From an uncultured bacterium (GTDB lineage: Bacteria; Patescibacteriota; Gracilibacteria; UBA4473), in contig CAMZKS010000047.1 in the NCBI GenBank assembly GCA_947311285.1, positions 1 through 13,893 on the forward strand: DNA of 13,893 bases. Reading direction: 5' to 3'. This document shows positions 1 through 6,552 of the stretch, piece by piece. Both the position numbers and the translations under genes were made by a program. Positions within the stretch are counted from its first letter, which is position 1. Each line of letters begins with the position of its first letter. The notes beneath the pieces are model-generated. The model ran no database searches. It was given only the letters and a program-made list of their open reading frames with translations, and had not been told where the DNA came from.

Positions 1-1858
1 TGCGGGAAATAAAAGTGATTATGAAACGGTGTTAACGGTGGCTCCGGCCGCCCTTAGTTTAAGTGACTCAACAATTAATCCGGTAGCATCCAAAACTACT
101 GGTGGGAAAAGTGCGATTATTGATGTAGAGAAAAGAGCGTCTTGTACTAGTAAGACCTTACTAGCAGATGGAAAAGATGAGTGTATATTAGAAGTTAATT
201 TAAGAGATCGATTTGGAAATGTGGTAAAACCCGAAGAGGTGAGTGGCACCTTGACAATTAGTTTACCAACAGAGAATGTGGCAGAAAATTTAGATGCGAG
301 TCAAAATGCTTACGGAGCTTTTTTAGCGGGGTTGTATTTTCCGGATAATAAGAAATCTATGACATTTGAGCTGCCGCAAAAGGATAAAAAAATTAAAGTA
401 GGCTTGCGTGCCTACGTGCCTTCTTTAGAAAAGTTAGAAACTAAAACGCCGCTAATAACTAATACTCAGGTGGTCGCACAGCCCGTTCGAATTGATATTA
501 AATATGAACCTGAAGAGGAAGCGGTTGGGGGGGCGGAAGTGACTAAAACTTTTGCACCCCTGTTTAGTCCTTGGGTGCAATTGTTAGCGTCCCCGGAAAA
601 CTCCATAGAGAACTATGTTCGCTTGCCTTTGAATCGTCCTGTTAAACTACCGCTAAAGCTTAGTAGTATTGTAGGGAAATCTTTGCCGAAAAGGTTAAGT
701 CTTAATTGGGTGGCACCAGAGCTAGAGTCTTCGTGGCTCCAGTTTGAGGATGGTAAAGAGGGTGAAAAATCAACTTTAAAGGACTTAGTAAATGTAACCC
801 AAAACCCACAGCCCTATAATTTAAAAATTTCACTGTTTCAGCCAGAAGGGAAGGATACAGAAACATTCTTTAGACTGCAACCACTTATTACTTATGCACA
901 AAAAATAAATGGTAAGAATTTTGGAATACGTTACCCCGCTAGTATTTTACAGAGTAGCGACTTGGGTTTATTGCCACCGCTAACCCCCTTACTGTTAAAA
1001 ACTTCAATTGAGGGGAAGTTGATTACCGAAACTAACCCGACTTCATCTTTTAACCTAGTGCTTTCGAGTGATGACAAATTTTTGTTTAACGACTGGCGGC
1101 GGCGAGCAAATCGAAACTTTATATCTCTTATTCGAGGGGAAGCCCCAAGAAGCGAAAGTACATTTAACCTAAATAAAGACTTTGGAAAAGATTCAGTCGC
1201 TTATTTCAAAGGAGGGACACTCACGCTTACTGGCGATGGGGCAGAAGATGAATCGCTGGTTTATGACGGTGGTGTAAAAACAATTATCGTAGAAGATGGT
1301 AACGTACTTATAAATCGTGATTTATTGTATAAAAGCACAGAAGATTCACTGGGTATTATTGTTATTAACAGCCGGCCAGGGGATTTAGAGCGAGGGCATT
1401 TATTTGTGAATCAAAGTGTGGGTAAAATTACAGGCAGTTACTTCTTAGATGGGGCTATAATTACGACTGACAAAAGAGCTGAACCAAGTGCGAGTGATAT
1501 TATTGAAGACCGTGAAATGACACCAAATCAAGATCGCCGGGCGCCATTAGGCAATCAACTGATTTTAGAGGGAACCTTAGTTGCAAGAAATACTTTGGGA
1601 GGATCGGATCTTAGTCCTGCAGAGGGACCAAACGGACAAAAAGTACAACGAAAGCTCGCACTGATTTATGATCTAAATTATTTGAGACGCTACGAGCCAC
1701 TGTATAATATGGAAGGCGAACGAGTGCTCGATAAAGATAATGACTTCTGTTACAAAATTAGTGATAAAGAGTGCTATCCAAACCCCGCGCCATTTGTAAT
1801 TCGTTATGATGGACGGGTGCAAGCCTCTCCGCCACCAGGATTTGAAGTCGAATCTTAA
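1..1858 (+). CDS. Pilus/surface-associated beta-rich protein, 5' truncated by window edge
   Basis: The reading frame is open from base 2 to the TAA at 1856-1858 with no credible start, so this is the C-terminal ~618 residues of a longer protein. Near its beginning (bases ~150-290) the translation has a bacterial Ig-like, invasin-type look: LLADGKDECILEVNLRD followed by FGNVV. The last third (bases ~1200-1680) has repeating short hydrophobic strands with Gly/Asn turns (GNVLINRDLLY, LGIIVINSRPGD, GSYFLDGAIIT, LILEGTLVARNTLGG), which suggests a right-handed beta-helix. The ending, YDLNYLRRY and then PFVIRYDGRVQASPPPGF, is a tail I associate with PilX-like or large surface proteins of Patescibacteria. 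The role is inferred as cell-surface or type IV pilus-associated. No membrane anchor is visible in this part. Fairly confident of the family look, not of the exact function. Confidence 0.6.
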   Translation, partial: AGNKSDYETVLTVAPAALSLSDSTINPVASKTTGGKSAIIDVEKRASCTSKTLLADGKDECILEVNLRDRFGNVVKPEEVSGTLTISLPTENVAENLDASQNAYGAFLAGLYFPDNKKSMTFELPQKDKKIKVGLRAYVPSLEKLETKTPLITNTQVVAQPVRIDIKYEPEEEAVGGAEVTKTFAPLFSPWVQLLASPENSIENYVRLPLNRPVKLPLKLSSIVGKSLPKRLSLNWVAPELESSWLQFEDGKEGEKSTLKDLVNVTQNPQPYNLKISLFQPEGKDTETFFRLQPLITYAQKINGKNFGIRYPASILQSSDLGLLPPLTPLLLKTSIEGKLITETNPTSSFNLVLSSDDKFLFNDWRRRANRNFISLIRGEAPRSESTFNLNKDFGKDSVAYFKGGTLTLTGDGAEDESLVYDGGVKTIIVEDGNVLINRDLLYKSTEDSLGIIVINSRPGDLERGHLFVNQSVGKITGSYFLDGAIITTDKRAEPSASDIIEDREMTPNQDRRAPLGNQLILEGTLVARNTLGGSDLSPAEGPNGQKVQRKLALIYDLNYLRRYEPLYNMEGERVLDKDNDFCYKISDKECYPNPAPFVIRYDGRVQASPPPGFEVES

Positions 1859-1913
1859 GTTTTTAAATTACAATTCGCGGTAGTAGCCAAACTATTCTAA
1901 AATATGGGGGTGT

Positions 1914-2918
1914 ATGGAAAATTTAATAATAGCGCTTATCGCTGGTGTAAGCTTGGGCTTCTTAATGACCTGGTTGAGTTTAAAACTTTTGCCATTATTT
2001 GGCGGGCTTGATTTTCCAGAGCGTTACGGGCTTAAACGAGATCGGTTACCGTATCCTGGTGGAGTCGTGTTATTTCTTCTATCGCTCATTGGATTAGCTT
2101 TATTGGCACCTCTTAGACCGCTGATTGTGCCAGTGCTTATTTTAGGGGTACTGAGCTTTAAAGATGATCGCACAACGGTAAAAGCGTGGCTAAGACTGAT
2201 GGTACATATTTGGCTGGCACTGTTTATTGTGCTTCAAGGGGTGCAGATTTACTATGTAAGTAATCCCTTTGCCGACACTAACTTTGAGTTGGCCGCCTTA
2301 TTTCCTATTATGGCGGTGTTGCTGACAATTGGCTGGATTGTGACGATTCAAAACGCCATGAATTGGTTTGATGGTTTGCCGGGTCTTAATGTTGGTATTT
2401 CTGGAGCGGGGTTTTTAACACTCGCTTTACTCGGAATTATCCGTCCAGAGCTATGGTATGATGCAAATCATATGCCACTCACGCTTATGAATCTTTATTT
2501 AGCGGGTTTGTGTCTTGGTGGCTTTTGGTGGTACTGGAAAGGGAAAATTGTTTTAGGTGATACGGGGTCACAAGTGCTGGGGTGGCTGTTGGCGGTCATG
2601 GCAATATTCTCCGGCGCTAAAATTGCAACAACGCTCTTGGTGTTAAGCTTGCCGTTGCTCGATTTTGCCTGGATAATATTTCGTCGAACCTGGATTGAAA
2701 AAAAGTCTCCGTTAAAAGGTGATTTATTTCATATGCATCACTTATTGGCGACCAGAACTAAAGGCGCACGGGTGACACTGTATTTAGTGGGTGGGTCTTT
2801 AGTGTTGGGGCTTGGGGCTGTATTTTTACCCGCTGATGCCAAGCTACTAAGTTTTTTATTAGTGGCGGTAGCCATTTTGATTTTAAATTGGCGATTGTGG
2901 CGGCAACATCAAAAATAA
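1914..2918 (+). CDS. Undecaprenyl-phosphate sugar-1-phosphate transferase (WecA/TagO/MraY superfamily, glycosyltransferase family 4)
   Basis: A 334-aa polytopic membrane protein expected to move a sugar-1-phosphate, typically GlcNAc-1-P, from a UDP-sugar to undecaprenyl phosphate, starting synthesis of a surface polysaccharide or teichoic-acid-like polymer. The superfamily motifs appear in order: PYPGG near residue 47; DDRTTV at 84-89, the acidic Mg2+ site; NAMNWFDGLPGL at 147-158; GDTGS at 215-219; and HMHH at 273-276, the cytoplasmic His motif. About ten hydrophobic segments fill the rest. The HMHH motif and the absence of MraY-specific features point to the WecA/TagO branch rather than MraY. 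The ATG at 1914 gives the full N-terminal membrane segment; a G-rich stretch (1906-1910) lies just upstream. The true sugar and acceptor product cannot be read from sequence. Confidence 0.88.
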   Translation: MENLIIALIAGVSLGFLMTWLSLKLLPLFGGLDFPERYGLKRDRLPYPGGVVLFLLSLIGLALLAPLRPLIVPVLILGVLSFKDDRTTVKAWLRLMVHIWLALFIVLQGVQIYYVSNPFADTNFELAALFPIMAVLLTIGWIVTIQNAMNWFDGLPGLNVGISGAGFLTLALLGIIRPELWYDANHMPLTLMNLYLAGLCLGGFWWYWKGKIVLGDTGSQVLGWLLAVMAIFSGAKIATTLLVLSLPLLDFAWIIFRRTWIEKKSPLKGDLFHMHHLLATRTKGARVTLYLVGGSLVLGLGAVFLPADAKLLSFLLVAVAILILNWRLWRQHQK

Positions 2919-2942
2919 AAGCCTCAAGTGTTTAAACTTGAG
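2911..2942 (-). terminator. Intrinsic terminator of the aldolase gene, embedded at the 3' end of the wecA-like gene
   Basis: Read on the minus strand, CTCAAGT and ACTTGAG (2936-2942 and 2923-2929) form a 7-bp stem with a 6-nt loop, followed by GCTTTTATTTTT (2922-2911). The U-rich tail exists only in the minus direction, so it serves the aldolase gene. The tail overlaps the last codons and stop of the convergent wecA-like gene. Confidence 0.7.
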
Positions 2943-2969
2943 ACCTTAGAATCCTAAATTTCGACAGAC

Positions 2970-3863
2970 CTAGGTCAATGACGCTTGGTAAATACTTTCA
3001 ATACTTTCGTCTAACATCGTTGTAAATTCTTCATCGGTTTGTTTCGCGTTCAATCCTTGGCTCAAAGCGCGAGAGAAACTAGCCACCATGCCGTTGTTTT
3101 CGCTTAAACGCTGGTTGGCTTCTTCTCGGCTGTATCCACCAGAGAGAGCCACAACTTTGACCATGTTAGCATGAGCTTGGCAGTCGGCGTAGTGATTAGC
3201 AGTTTCGGGTAAGGTTAATTTAAACATTATTAATTCATCGGCACTGAGTGTTTCGAGTGCGGCTAGTAGCGCGTCTCGTAATAATTCTTCACAATCGGCT
3301 TTATCGCTCGCGTTAATATTAACTTCTGGCTCGATAATTGGCACGAGTCCATGAGCGCAGATTTGTTTTCCCACCTCAAATTGCTGTGCCACAATCGCTT
3401 TAATTCCGTCTGGGTTAGCGCTATTAATAGTCGATCGCATTTTAGTGCCAAATATTCCAGCCGCCTTAGCTCGGTTAAGTAAATCATCTAACTCTGGCAT
3501 ATCTTTCATCAGTTGCACGCCATTAGCTTCATCGGCTAAGCCTTTATCTACTTTTAAAAATGGAACGACATTTTTTTCTTCCCATAAATATTGTGAAGTG
3601 GGCTTACCTTCAACCGTTCGATCCATTGTGTTTTCAAATAAAATGGCCCCTAAAATACGTTCTCCCGTAAAGCTATTGTTGGTCATAATGCGCGTTCGCA
3701 TTTCGTGTACTTTAGTAAACATTTCTTCCTCACCGTTGTATTCGTCTTCTTCTACGCCATATACTTTAAGCGCTTTTGGGGTAGAACCACCACTTTGGTC
3801 GAGAGCGGCGATAAAGCCGTGGCTTGAGCGAACTTTTTGTAATTGATCATCAAATACGGTCAT
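2970..3863 (-). CDS. fda: Fructose-bisphosphate aldolase class I
   Basis: A 297-aa enzyme that reversibly cleaves fructose-1,6-bisphosphate to glyceraldehyde-3-phosphate and dihydroxyacetone phosphate in glycolysis/gluconeogenesis. It is the bacterial class I type (as in Staphylococcus Fda), which uses a Schiff-base lysine and no metal. Visible landmarks: ALDQSGGSTPKAL at residues 20-32; KMRSTI at 141-146; IIEPEV at 176-181; MFKLTLPE at 213-220, with K215 as the likely Schiff-base lysine; and the phosphate-binding SGGYSREEA at 241-249. Length matches the family (~296 aa). The ATG at 3863 gives the canonical N-terminus; no Shine-Dalgarno is seen in the 20 bases before it. A terminator-like hairpin at 3941-3959 separates it from the segment upstream, so it probably has its own promoter in 3864-3940. 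Confidence 0.93.
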   Translation of the reverse strand: MTVFDDQLQKVRSSHGFIAALDQSGGSTPKALKVYGVEEDEYNGEEEMFTKVHEMRTRIMTNNSFTGERILGAILFENTMDRTVEGKPTSQYLWEEKNVVPFLKVDKGLADEANGVQLMKDMPELDDLLNRAKAAGIFGTKMRSTINSANPDGIKAIVAQQFEVGKQICAHGLVPIIEPEVNINASDKADCEELLRDALLAALETLSADELIMFKLTLPETANHYADCQAHANMVKVVALSGGYSREEANQRLSENNGMVASFSRALSQGLNAKQTDEEFTTMLDESIESIYQASLT

Positions 3864-3940
3864 TGAAAGTTGTGGATTATTTTCAAATCTATTTTCTAAA
3901 ATTTTAGGATTTTGGGCAAGTTAAAAACGGTAAACACCAC

Positions 3941-3960
3941 AAAAAACCTCGTAGAGGTTA
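3941..3960 (-). terminator. Short intrinsic terminator upstream of the aldolase gene
   Basis: On the minus strand AACCTC and GAGGTT (3959-3954 and 3950-3945) form a 6-bp stem with a 3-nt TAC loop, followed by TTTTG. It would stop minus-strand transcripts leaving the antiporter island before they reach the aldolase gene. On the plus strand there is no U tail. The stem is short, so strength is uncertain. Confidence 0.5.
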
Positions 3961-3962
3961 AA

Positions 3963-3966
3963 AAAG
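3963..3966. repeat. Left copy of a possible 4-bp target-site duplication (AAAG)
   Basis: AAAG directly abuts the left inverted repeat. The same four bases directly abut the right repeat at 6323-6326. The flank is A-rich, so a chance match is quite possible. Confidence 0.35.
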
Positions 3967-3986
3967 TACAGATCGGTTAAATAAAA
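3967..3986 (+). repeat. Left inverted repeat
   Basis: The 20-mer begins TACAGATCGGTTAA and continues ATAAAA. Its inverted partner ends at 6322 and differs only at position 15 (A here, T there). It points towards the structured segment. Confidence 0.7.
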
Positions 3987-3996
3987 AGATAGGGTT

Positions 3997-4512
3997 GGAG
4001 GTGAGAAACAGGTTGGCAGCCAGTTCTCACCTCCTTTGCTCTTTTAGTAATGGTTCCAATTTTACGAAAAGAGCACTAACTAGCTAAATTGGCCCCGGAG
4101 GAGCTCGTACTAGTTAGGCGACCTCGGACTCCACAGGCCCTGGTCGGCCATTAGTTTGGGAGAAGGTTAAGGAGGACTGCACGCCATCACTTCAACCTCA
4201 AGTGTGGGGGGGGAAACACCCAGAACCAATGGTTCTGCTCCCGTCTCTGTTGTCATGGCGTTGACAAGCTGACAACAGAGATACGTTAAAGGCGAAGAGC
4301 CTTTGTTATAGATCTCACTCGACCCTAAAAGGGGAATGAGTCCGTCTGTTTAGATATAAAGGTTTATGAAAGGAGGGGTCTATATCTAAGACAGACTTTC
4401 ACAACTCAACATTCAGCCCGATAGGCCTTACTGGAGTTTGTGATAAGAATAAGTTGATGGATTTGCAGCTCTATCGGGCTGTTATAAAGGGCCACCAGAA
4501 GATGGCCCTTTA
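3997..4512. ncRNA. Candidate large structured RNA of unknown class (~515 nt)
   Basis: This gene-free stretch between the aldolase and antiporter genes is packed with paired segments: 3997-4007/4024-4034 (11 bp); 4037-4045/4067-4075 (9 bp); 4076-4083/4110-4117 (8 bp); 4119-4123/4142-4146; 4221-4227/4231-4237; 4244-4255/4270-4281 (12 bp); 4288-4293/4299-4304; 4314-4317/4337-4340 extended with a bulge; 4344-4358/4381-4396 (15 bp with one bulge and a wobble); 4414-4424/4471-4481 (11 bp); and 4485-4494/4503-4512. Loop-to-flank matches suggest pseudoknots (see findings). GC rises above half in ~4090-4260. I see no tRNA-like ends, tag ORF, RNase P core or SRP motif. Strand is undecided: wobble pairs favour plus in some stems and minus in another. 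Confidence 0.5.
4485..4512. terminator. Bidirectional hairpin downstream of the antiporter gene
   Basis: TAAAGGGCCA and TGGCCCTTTA make a 10-bp inverted repeat with an 8-nt loop, 20 bases past the antiporter stop. Both strands end the GC stem with only a short T run (TTTA), so it is a modest terminator for the antiporter transcript and/or the 3' end of a plus-strand structured RNA. Confidence 0.5.
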
Positions 4513-4531
4513 AAGTTGGTTTAAGCAGTTG

Positions 4532-6178
4532 TTATTGTGTTCGTGCTTTGATTGCCGCCATGACCATGAGGCCTAGGAAACCAATAAAGATGAAACCACT
4601 AACGAATTCCATTGTATTTGTCGGCAGGAATACCCAACCGGTAATCCATACAATGTTTGTCCAGGCTCCTTGGAAGTAGAAGCTTTTGGCTGCAACAGCA
4701 GCCCACTGTACTGGTGAAACTTCTAACTTAGCAGCAATAGCAAAGTTAGGAAGATTAGCCGGAATCAGTGCGAACCCTCCGAAGAGAGCGCCAAGGACTA
4801 CGGCAATAGCCATGATGTCACCGTATCGAGGGTCGACGGCTTGGAAGCCGGCGGCCACAGTAATACCTACCGCGATGAAAACGCGAGAGGCAAGGGCGTT
4901 GTCTGCGAAGTGGCTGGTAAAGCCTGTAGCGTACCACAGAACAATAGCCACGCAGAAGACGATCCCATCAAATGGAAGACCAAGACCTTGCAGCCAAGGA
5001 ACAAGAACCGTTGGAATACCTCCACCAGTCCAAGTTAGCAGTGGATCAATTTCTTGTCCGACTACTTCCAAACTCGCCAAAAGTAAGGCGAGGATGATGG
5101 GTTGCCAGGTGTTGGTGAACTCATCTCCATGTCCAGAAAGACCGTGGTCTTTCAGGGCTAGAACGATGTTAAGTAAGCCAACGCCTGCATTGATTCCCCA
5201 AACAGTATGTGAGTGGGGAGCAATGAAATTAGCGGCAATAACGGCCACCAAAAGAGCCAGTTGCCAAGTAAAGCTTCCGGCAGGATAGTCTTGATTTGCA
5301 GTACCCTCGATGAGGTTGCCAACTTTTTGGGAGATCACAAACACGGATAGCACGCAACCTGCACCCACAAAGACCAGTAAGTCTAGCAACGTCCAGCCAA
5401 AACTGGTTTGCAAGACAGCGGCAATAATGAGAATCGGCGGAGCAGCGAACCATGTGAGTCCACCACCATAGCCAATCAAGGCACCAAGTCCGGCGGCCAC
5501 GATAGGACGCTTTTCTTTGGATACGCGGTCTCGAACATAGGTCGAGATAACGATGGCGACAGCCGGTTCCCCGGCGAGAGAGCCGAGCAAACTACCAATT
5601 GAGATCGCTATTCTCAGCCCGAATAGGCGCTCAAGAGTCGCGAGTAACGGCATCATGTTCATTGTCGCCAAACGGGCGGCAGACATGATTCCGAGTAGTG
5701 TTAACGGCTCCGCAATTGGGATTGTAAAGCCGTCGGTAGGCATTGGGTGAGCAAAATCAGTGTGGAAGTAAATGTGTTCACCTCCAATAAAAATAGCGCC
5801 AAGAATGACGCCAATACCTACCATAATGCCGGCAATTTCGCCTTCATTATGGAGAAAGTGGAAGGAGTTACCTAGCCAACTTTTTTTCCACCAACGTTGC
5901 ATTCCGTTTTGCCCCACAGGGTGGAGCAATAGTTCTGTTTTTGCTAAGCCATTCATAGCAAGAAGAATGACTGCAAGAATTATGCCACCGGAAACTCTAT
6001 CAAAATGGTCAGAAAAAGGGCCAGTGACGACTTGTGTCGACACTAATTCACTAAAAGCGAAATAGGCGGCATAAAGGCAGGAGGCAAGACCTACTTCAAG
6101 AAACCAGTGCCGCATTCCTGCAGCCCAGTTTTTTGGCTCATAATGAGTATTATTATCAGGCACAGTGTGTCCTTTCAT
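4532..6178 (-). CDS. Putative Na+/H+ antiporter (ion transporter superfamily)
   Basis: A 548-aa integral membrane protein with about 13 hydrophobic segments. It probably exchanges Na+ (or another monovalent cation) for H+ across the cytoplasmic membrane. It resembles the family annotated 'putative Na+/H+ antiporter' and, more loosely, NhaD-type transporters. Key spots: GSLLGSLAGEPAVAIV at ~195-210, GYGGGLTWFAAPP at ~236-248, then SHFADNALASR and IPANLPNFAIAAKL near the C-terminus, each a polar break in a helix as expected for ion sites. I chose the ATG at 6178 (MKGHTVPDNN) over the in-frame TTG at 6196 because a GGGG element lies 7 bases before the ATG and the TTG would sit inside a leader hairpin. 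Codon use is less AT-biased than its neighbours, suggesting transfer. It is the only protein gene in the inverted-repeat-bounded segment. Substrate is inferred. Confidence 0.75.
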   Translation of the reverse strand: MKGHTVPDNNTHYEPKNWAAGMRHWFLEVGLASCLYAAYFAFSELVSTQVVTGPFSDHFDRVSGGIILAVILLAMNGLAKTELLLHPVGQNGMQRWWKKSWLGNSFHFLHNEGEIAGIMVGIGVILGAIFIGGEHIYFHTDFAHPMPTDGFTIPIAEPLTLLGIMSAARLATMNMMPLLATLERLFGLRIAISIGSLLGSLAGEPAVAIVISTYVRDRVSKEKRPIVAAGLGALIGYGGGLTWFAAPPILIIAAVLQTSFGWTLLDLLVFVGAGCVLSVFVISQKVGNLIEGTANQDYPAGSFTWQLALLVAVIAANFIAPHSHTVWGINAGVGLLNIVLALKDHGLSGHGDEFTNTWQPIILALLLASLEVVGQEIDPLLTWTGGGIPTVLVPWLQGLGLPFDGIVFCVAIVLWYATGFTSHFADNALASRVFIAVGITVAAGFQAVDPRYGDIMAIAVVLGALFGGFALIPANLPNFAIAAKLEVSPVQWAAVAAKSFYFQGAWTNIVWITGWVFLPTNTMEFVSGFIFIGFLGLMVMAAIKARTQ

Positions 6179-6183
6179 TATTT

Positions 6184-6289
6184 GCCCCGTCTTCAAGCGG
6201 AGCTTTTTTGTTAAAGTTTAGCCTTGCGGCCTGTGAATTTGAACCGCAAGGGGTTCGTCTAGTTTTTAAAACTAATGCGAACCCCTCGC
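6184..6289 (-). promoter_or_regulatory. Structured 5' leader of the antiporter gene, riboswitch-like
   Basis: Minus-strand leader with three hairpins. (1) 6289-6278 with 6257-6246: 12 bp including a G-U pair that exists only on the minus strand. (2) 6251-6244 with 6229-6222: 8 bp; its 5' arm shares CCTTGC with the 3' arm of hairpin 1, so the two compete. (3) 6203-6198 with 6189-6184 (GCTCCG/CGGGGC), which buries the GGGG just upstream of the ATG at 6178. This is the layout of a translational switch. I cannot assign it to a known class; Na+ and Li+ riboswitches that control antiporters are the obvious comparison. Confidence 0.5.
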
Positions 6290-6302
6290 AGCTATAAAAT
6301 TA

Positions 6303-6322
6303 TTTTAATTAACCGATCTGTA
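6303..6322 (-). repeat. Right inverted repeat
   Basis: Inverted partner of 3967-3986, 19 of 20 identical when read on the minus strand. It lies 14 bases upstream of the antiporter leader hairpins and points towards them. Confidence 0.7.
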
Positions 6323-6326
6323 AAAG
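6323..6326. repeat. Right copy of a possible 4-bp target-site duplication (AAAG)
   Basis: Matches AAAG at 3963-3966 and directly abuts the right inverted repeat. Confidence 0.35.
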
Positions 6327-6392
6327 AGCTGAGTTTAGCATAAAAACTAAACCACAAAAAATAATGTTAAGAATCCGTGTGTACAGCGGTAT

Positions 6393-6421
6393 TTGACATC
6401 GAGTAACAAGGTTTCATTTAA
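6393..6421 (+). promoter_or_regulatory. Possible promoter driving the toxin leader
   Basis: TTGACA at 6393-6398 is a perfect -35 box, with TTTAAC 18 bases later as a poor -10 (4 of 6). An inverted copy of the same octamer (ATTTGACA 6391-6398, TGTCAAAT 6461-6468) lies downstream and could be an operator or chance. Weak evidence. Confidence 0.3.
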
Positions 6422-6504
6422 CATTAAAACACTGATACCCTTCAAAATAAAAATATCAAGTGTCAAATTCGAGATTTTAGACCTTAGAACTAACTAAGAT
6501 TGGG

Positions 6505-6526
6505 AACAACTGGTAGTTGTTTTTCT
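6505..6526 (+). terminator. Intrinsic terminator/attenuator in front of the toxin gene
   Basis: AACAACT (6505-6511) and AGTTGTT (6515-6521) form a 7-bp stem with a GGT loop, followed by TTTCTT. It ends 26 bases before the toxin ATG. It may terminate a ~95-nt small RNA starting near 6430 or attenuate toxin transcription. Confidence 0.55.
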
Positions 6527-6552
6527 TGAGATATTACTTAATATTGAGACTC

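Larger units (their letters stand above)
3967..6322. mobile_element. Candidate non-autonomous mobile element or island bounded by inverted repeats (structured segment + antiporter)
   Basis: The 2356-bp segment starts and ends with inverted copies of a 20-mer (3967-3986 and, reversed, 6322-6303) that match at 19 of 20 positions, the first 14 perfectly. AAAG lies immediately outside both ends, as a 4-bp target duplication would. The interior differs from the flanks: a GC-richer non-coding stretch and an antiporter gene with more C/G-ending codons than its neighbours. There is no transposase or integrase inside, so if it moved, it did so in trans or has decayed. The alternative is that the two 20-mers are inward-facing copies of a regulatory site shared by the structured segment and the antiporter. 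Confidence 0.45.

Noticed and set aside
4344..4396. Group I intron core, from a minus-strand AGATATAGACC resembling the S element
   Set aside because: The bases are fully explained by a 15-bp local hairpin, and no matching P, Q or R elements are seen.
3997..4512. RNase P RNA (rnpB)
   Set aside because: GGGGGGGGAAACACCC (4206-4221) and GCGAAGAGC (4292-4300) faintly recall RNase P segments, but the GAGGAAAGTCC and ACAGAACCCGGCTTA core motifs that form P4 are absent on both strands.
3997..4512. tmRNA (ssrA), suggested by tandem pseudoknots
   Set aside because: There is no tRNA-like 5'/3' pair, no GGTTCGANTC T-arm with CCA, and no tag reading frame ending in Ala-Ala-stop.
4686..5288. 200-aa plus-strand ORF and other ORFs opposite the antiporter
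   Set aside because: They are antisense shadows of the antiporter gene with low-complexity composition and no family features.
6222..6251. tRNA T-arm (GGTTCAAATTC on the minus strand)
   Set aside because: The flanking bases do not form a 5-bp T-stem, and no acceptor, D or anticodon arms can be placed around it.
2941..6489. AGACCTTAGAA repeated at 2941-2951 and 6479-6489
   Set aside because: An 11-base match is expected by chance in a window of this size, and the surroundings do not align.
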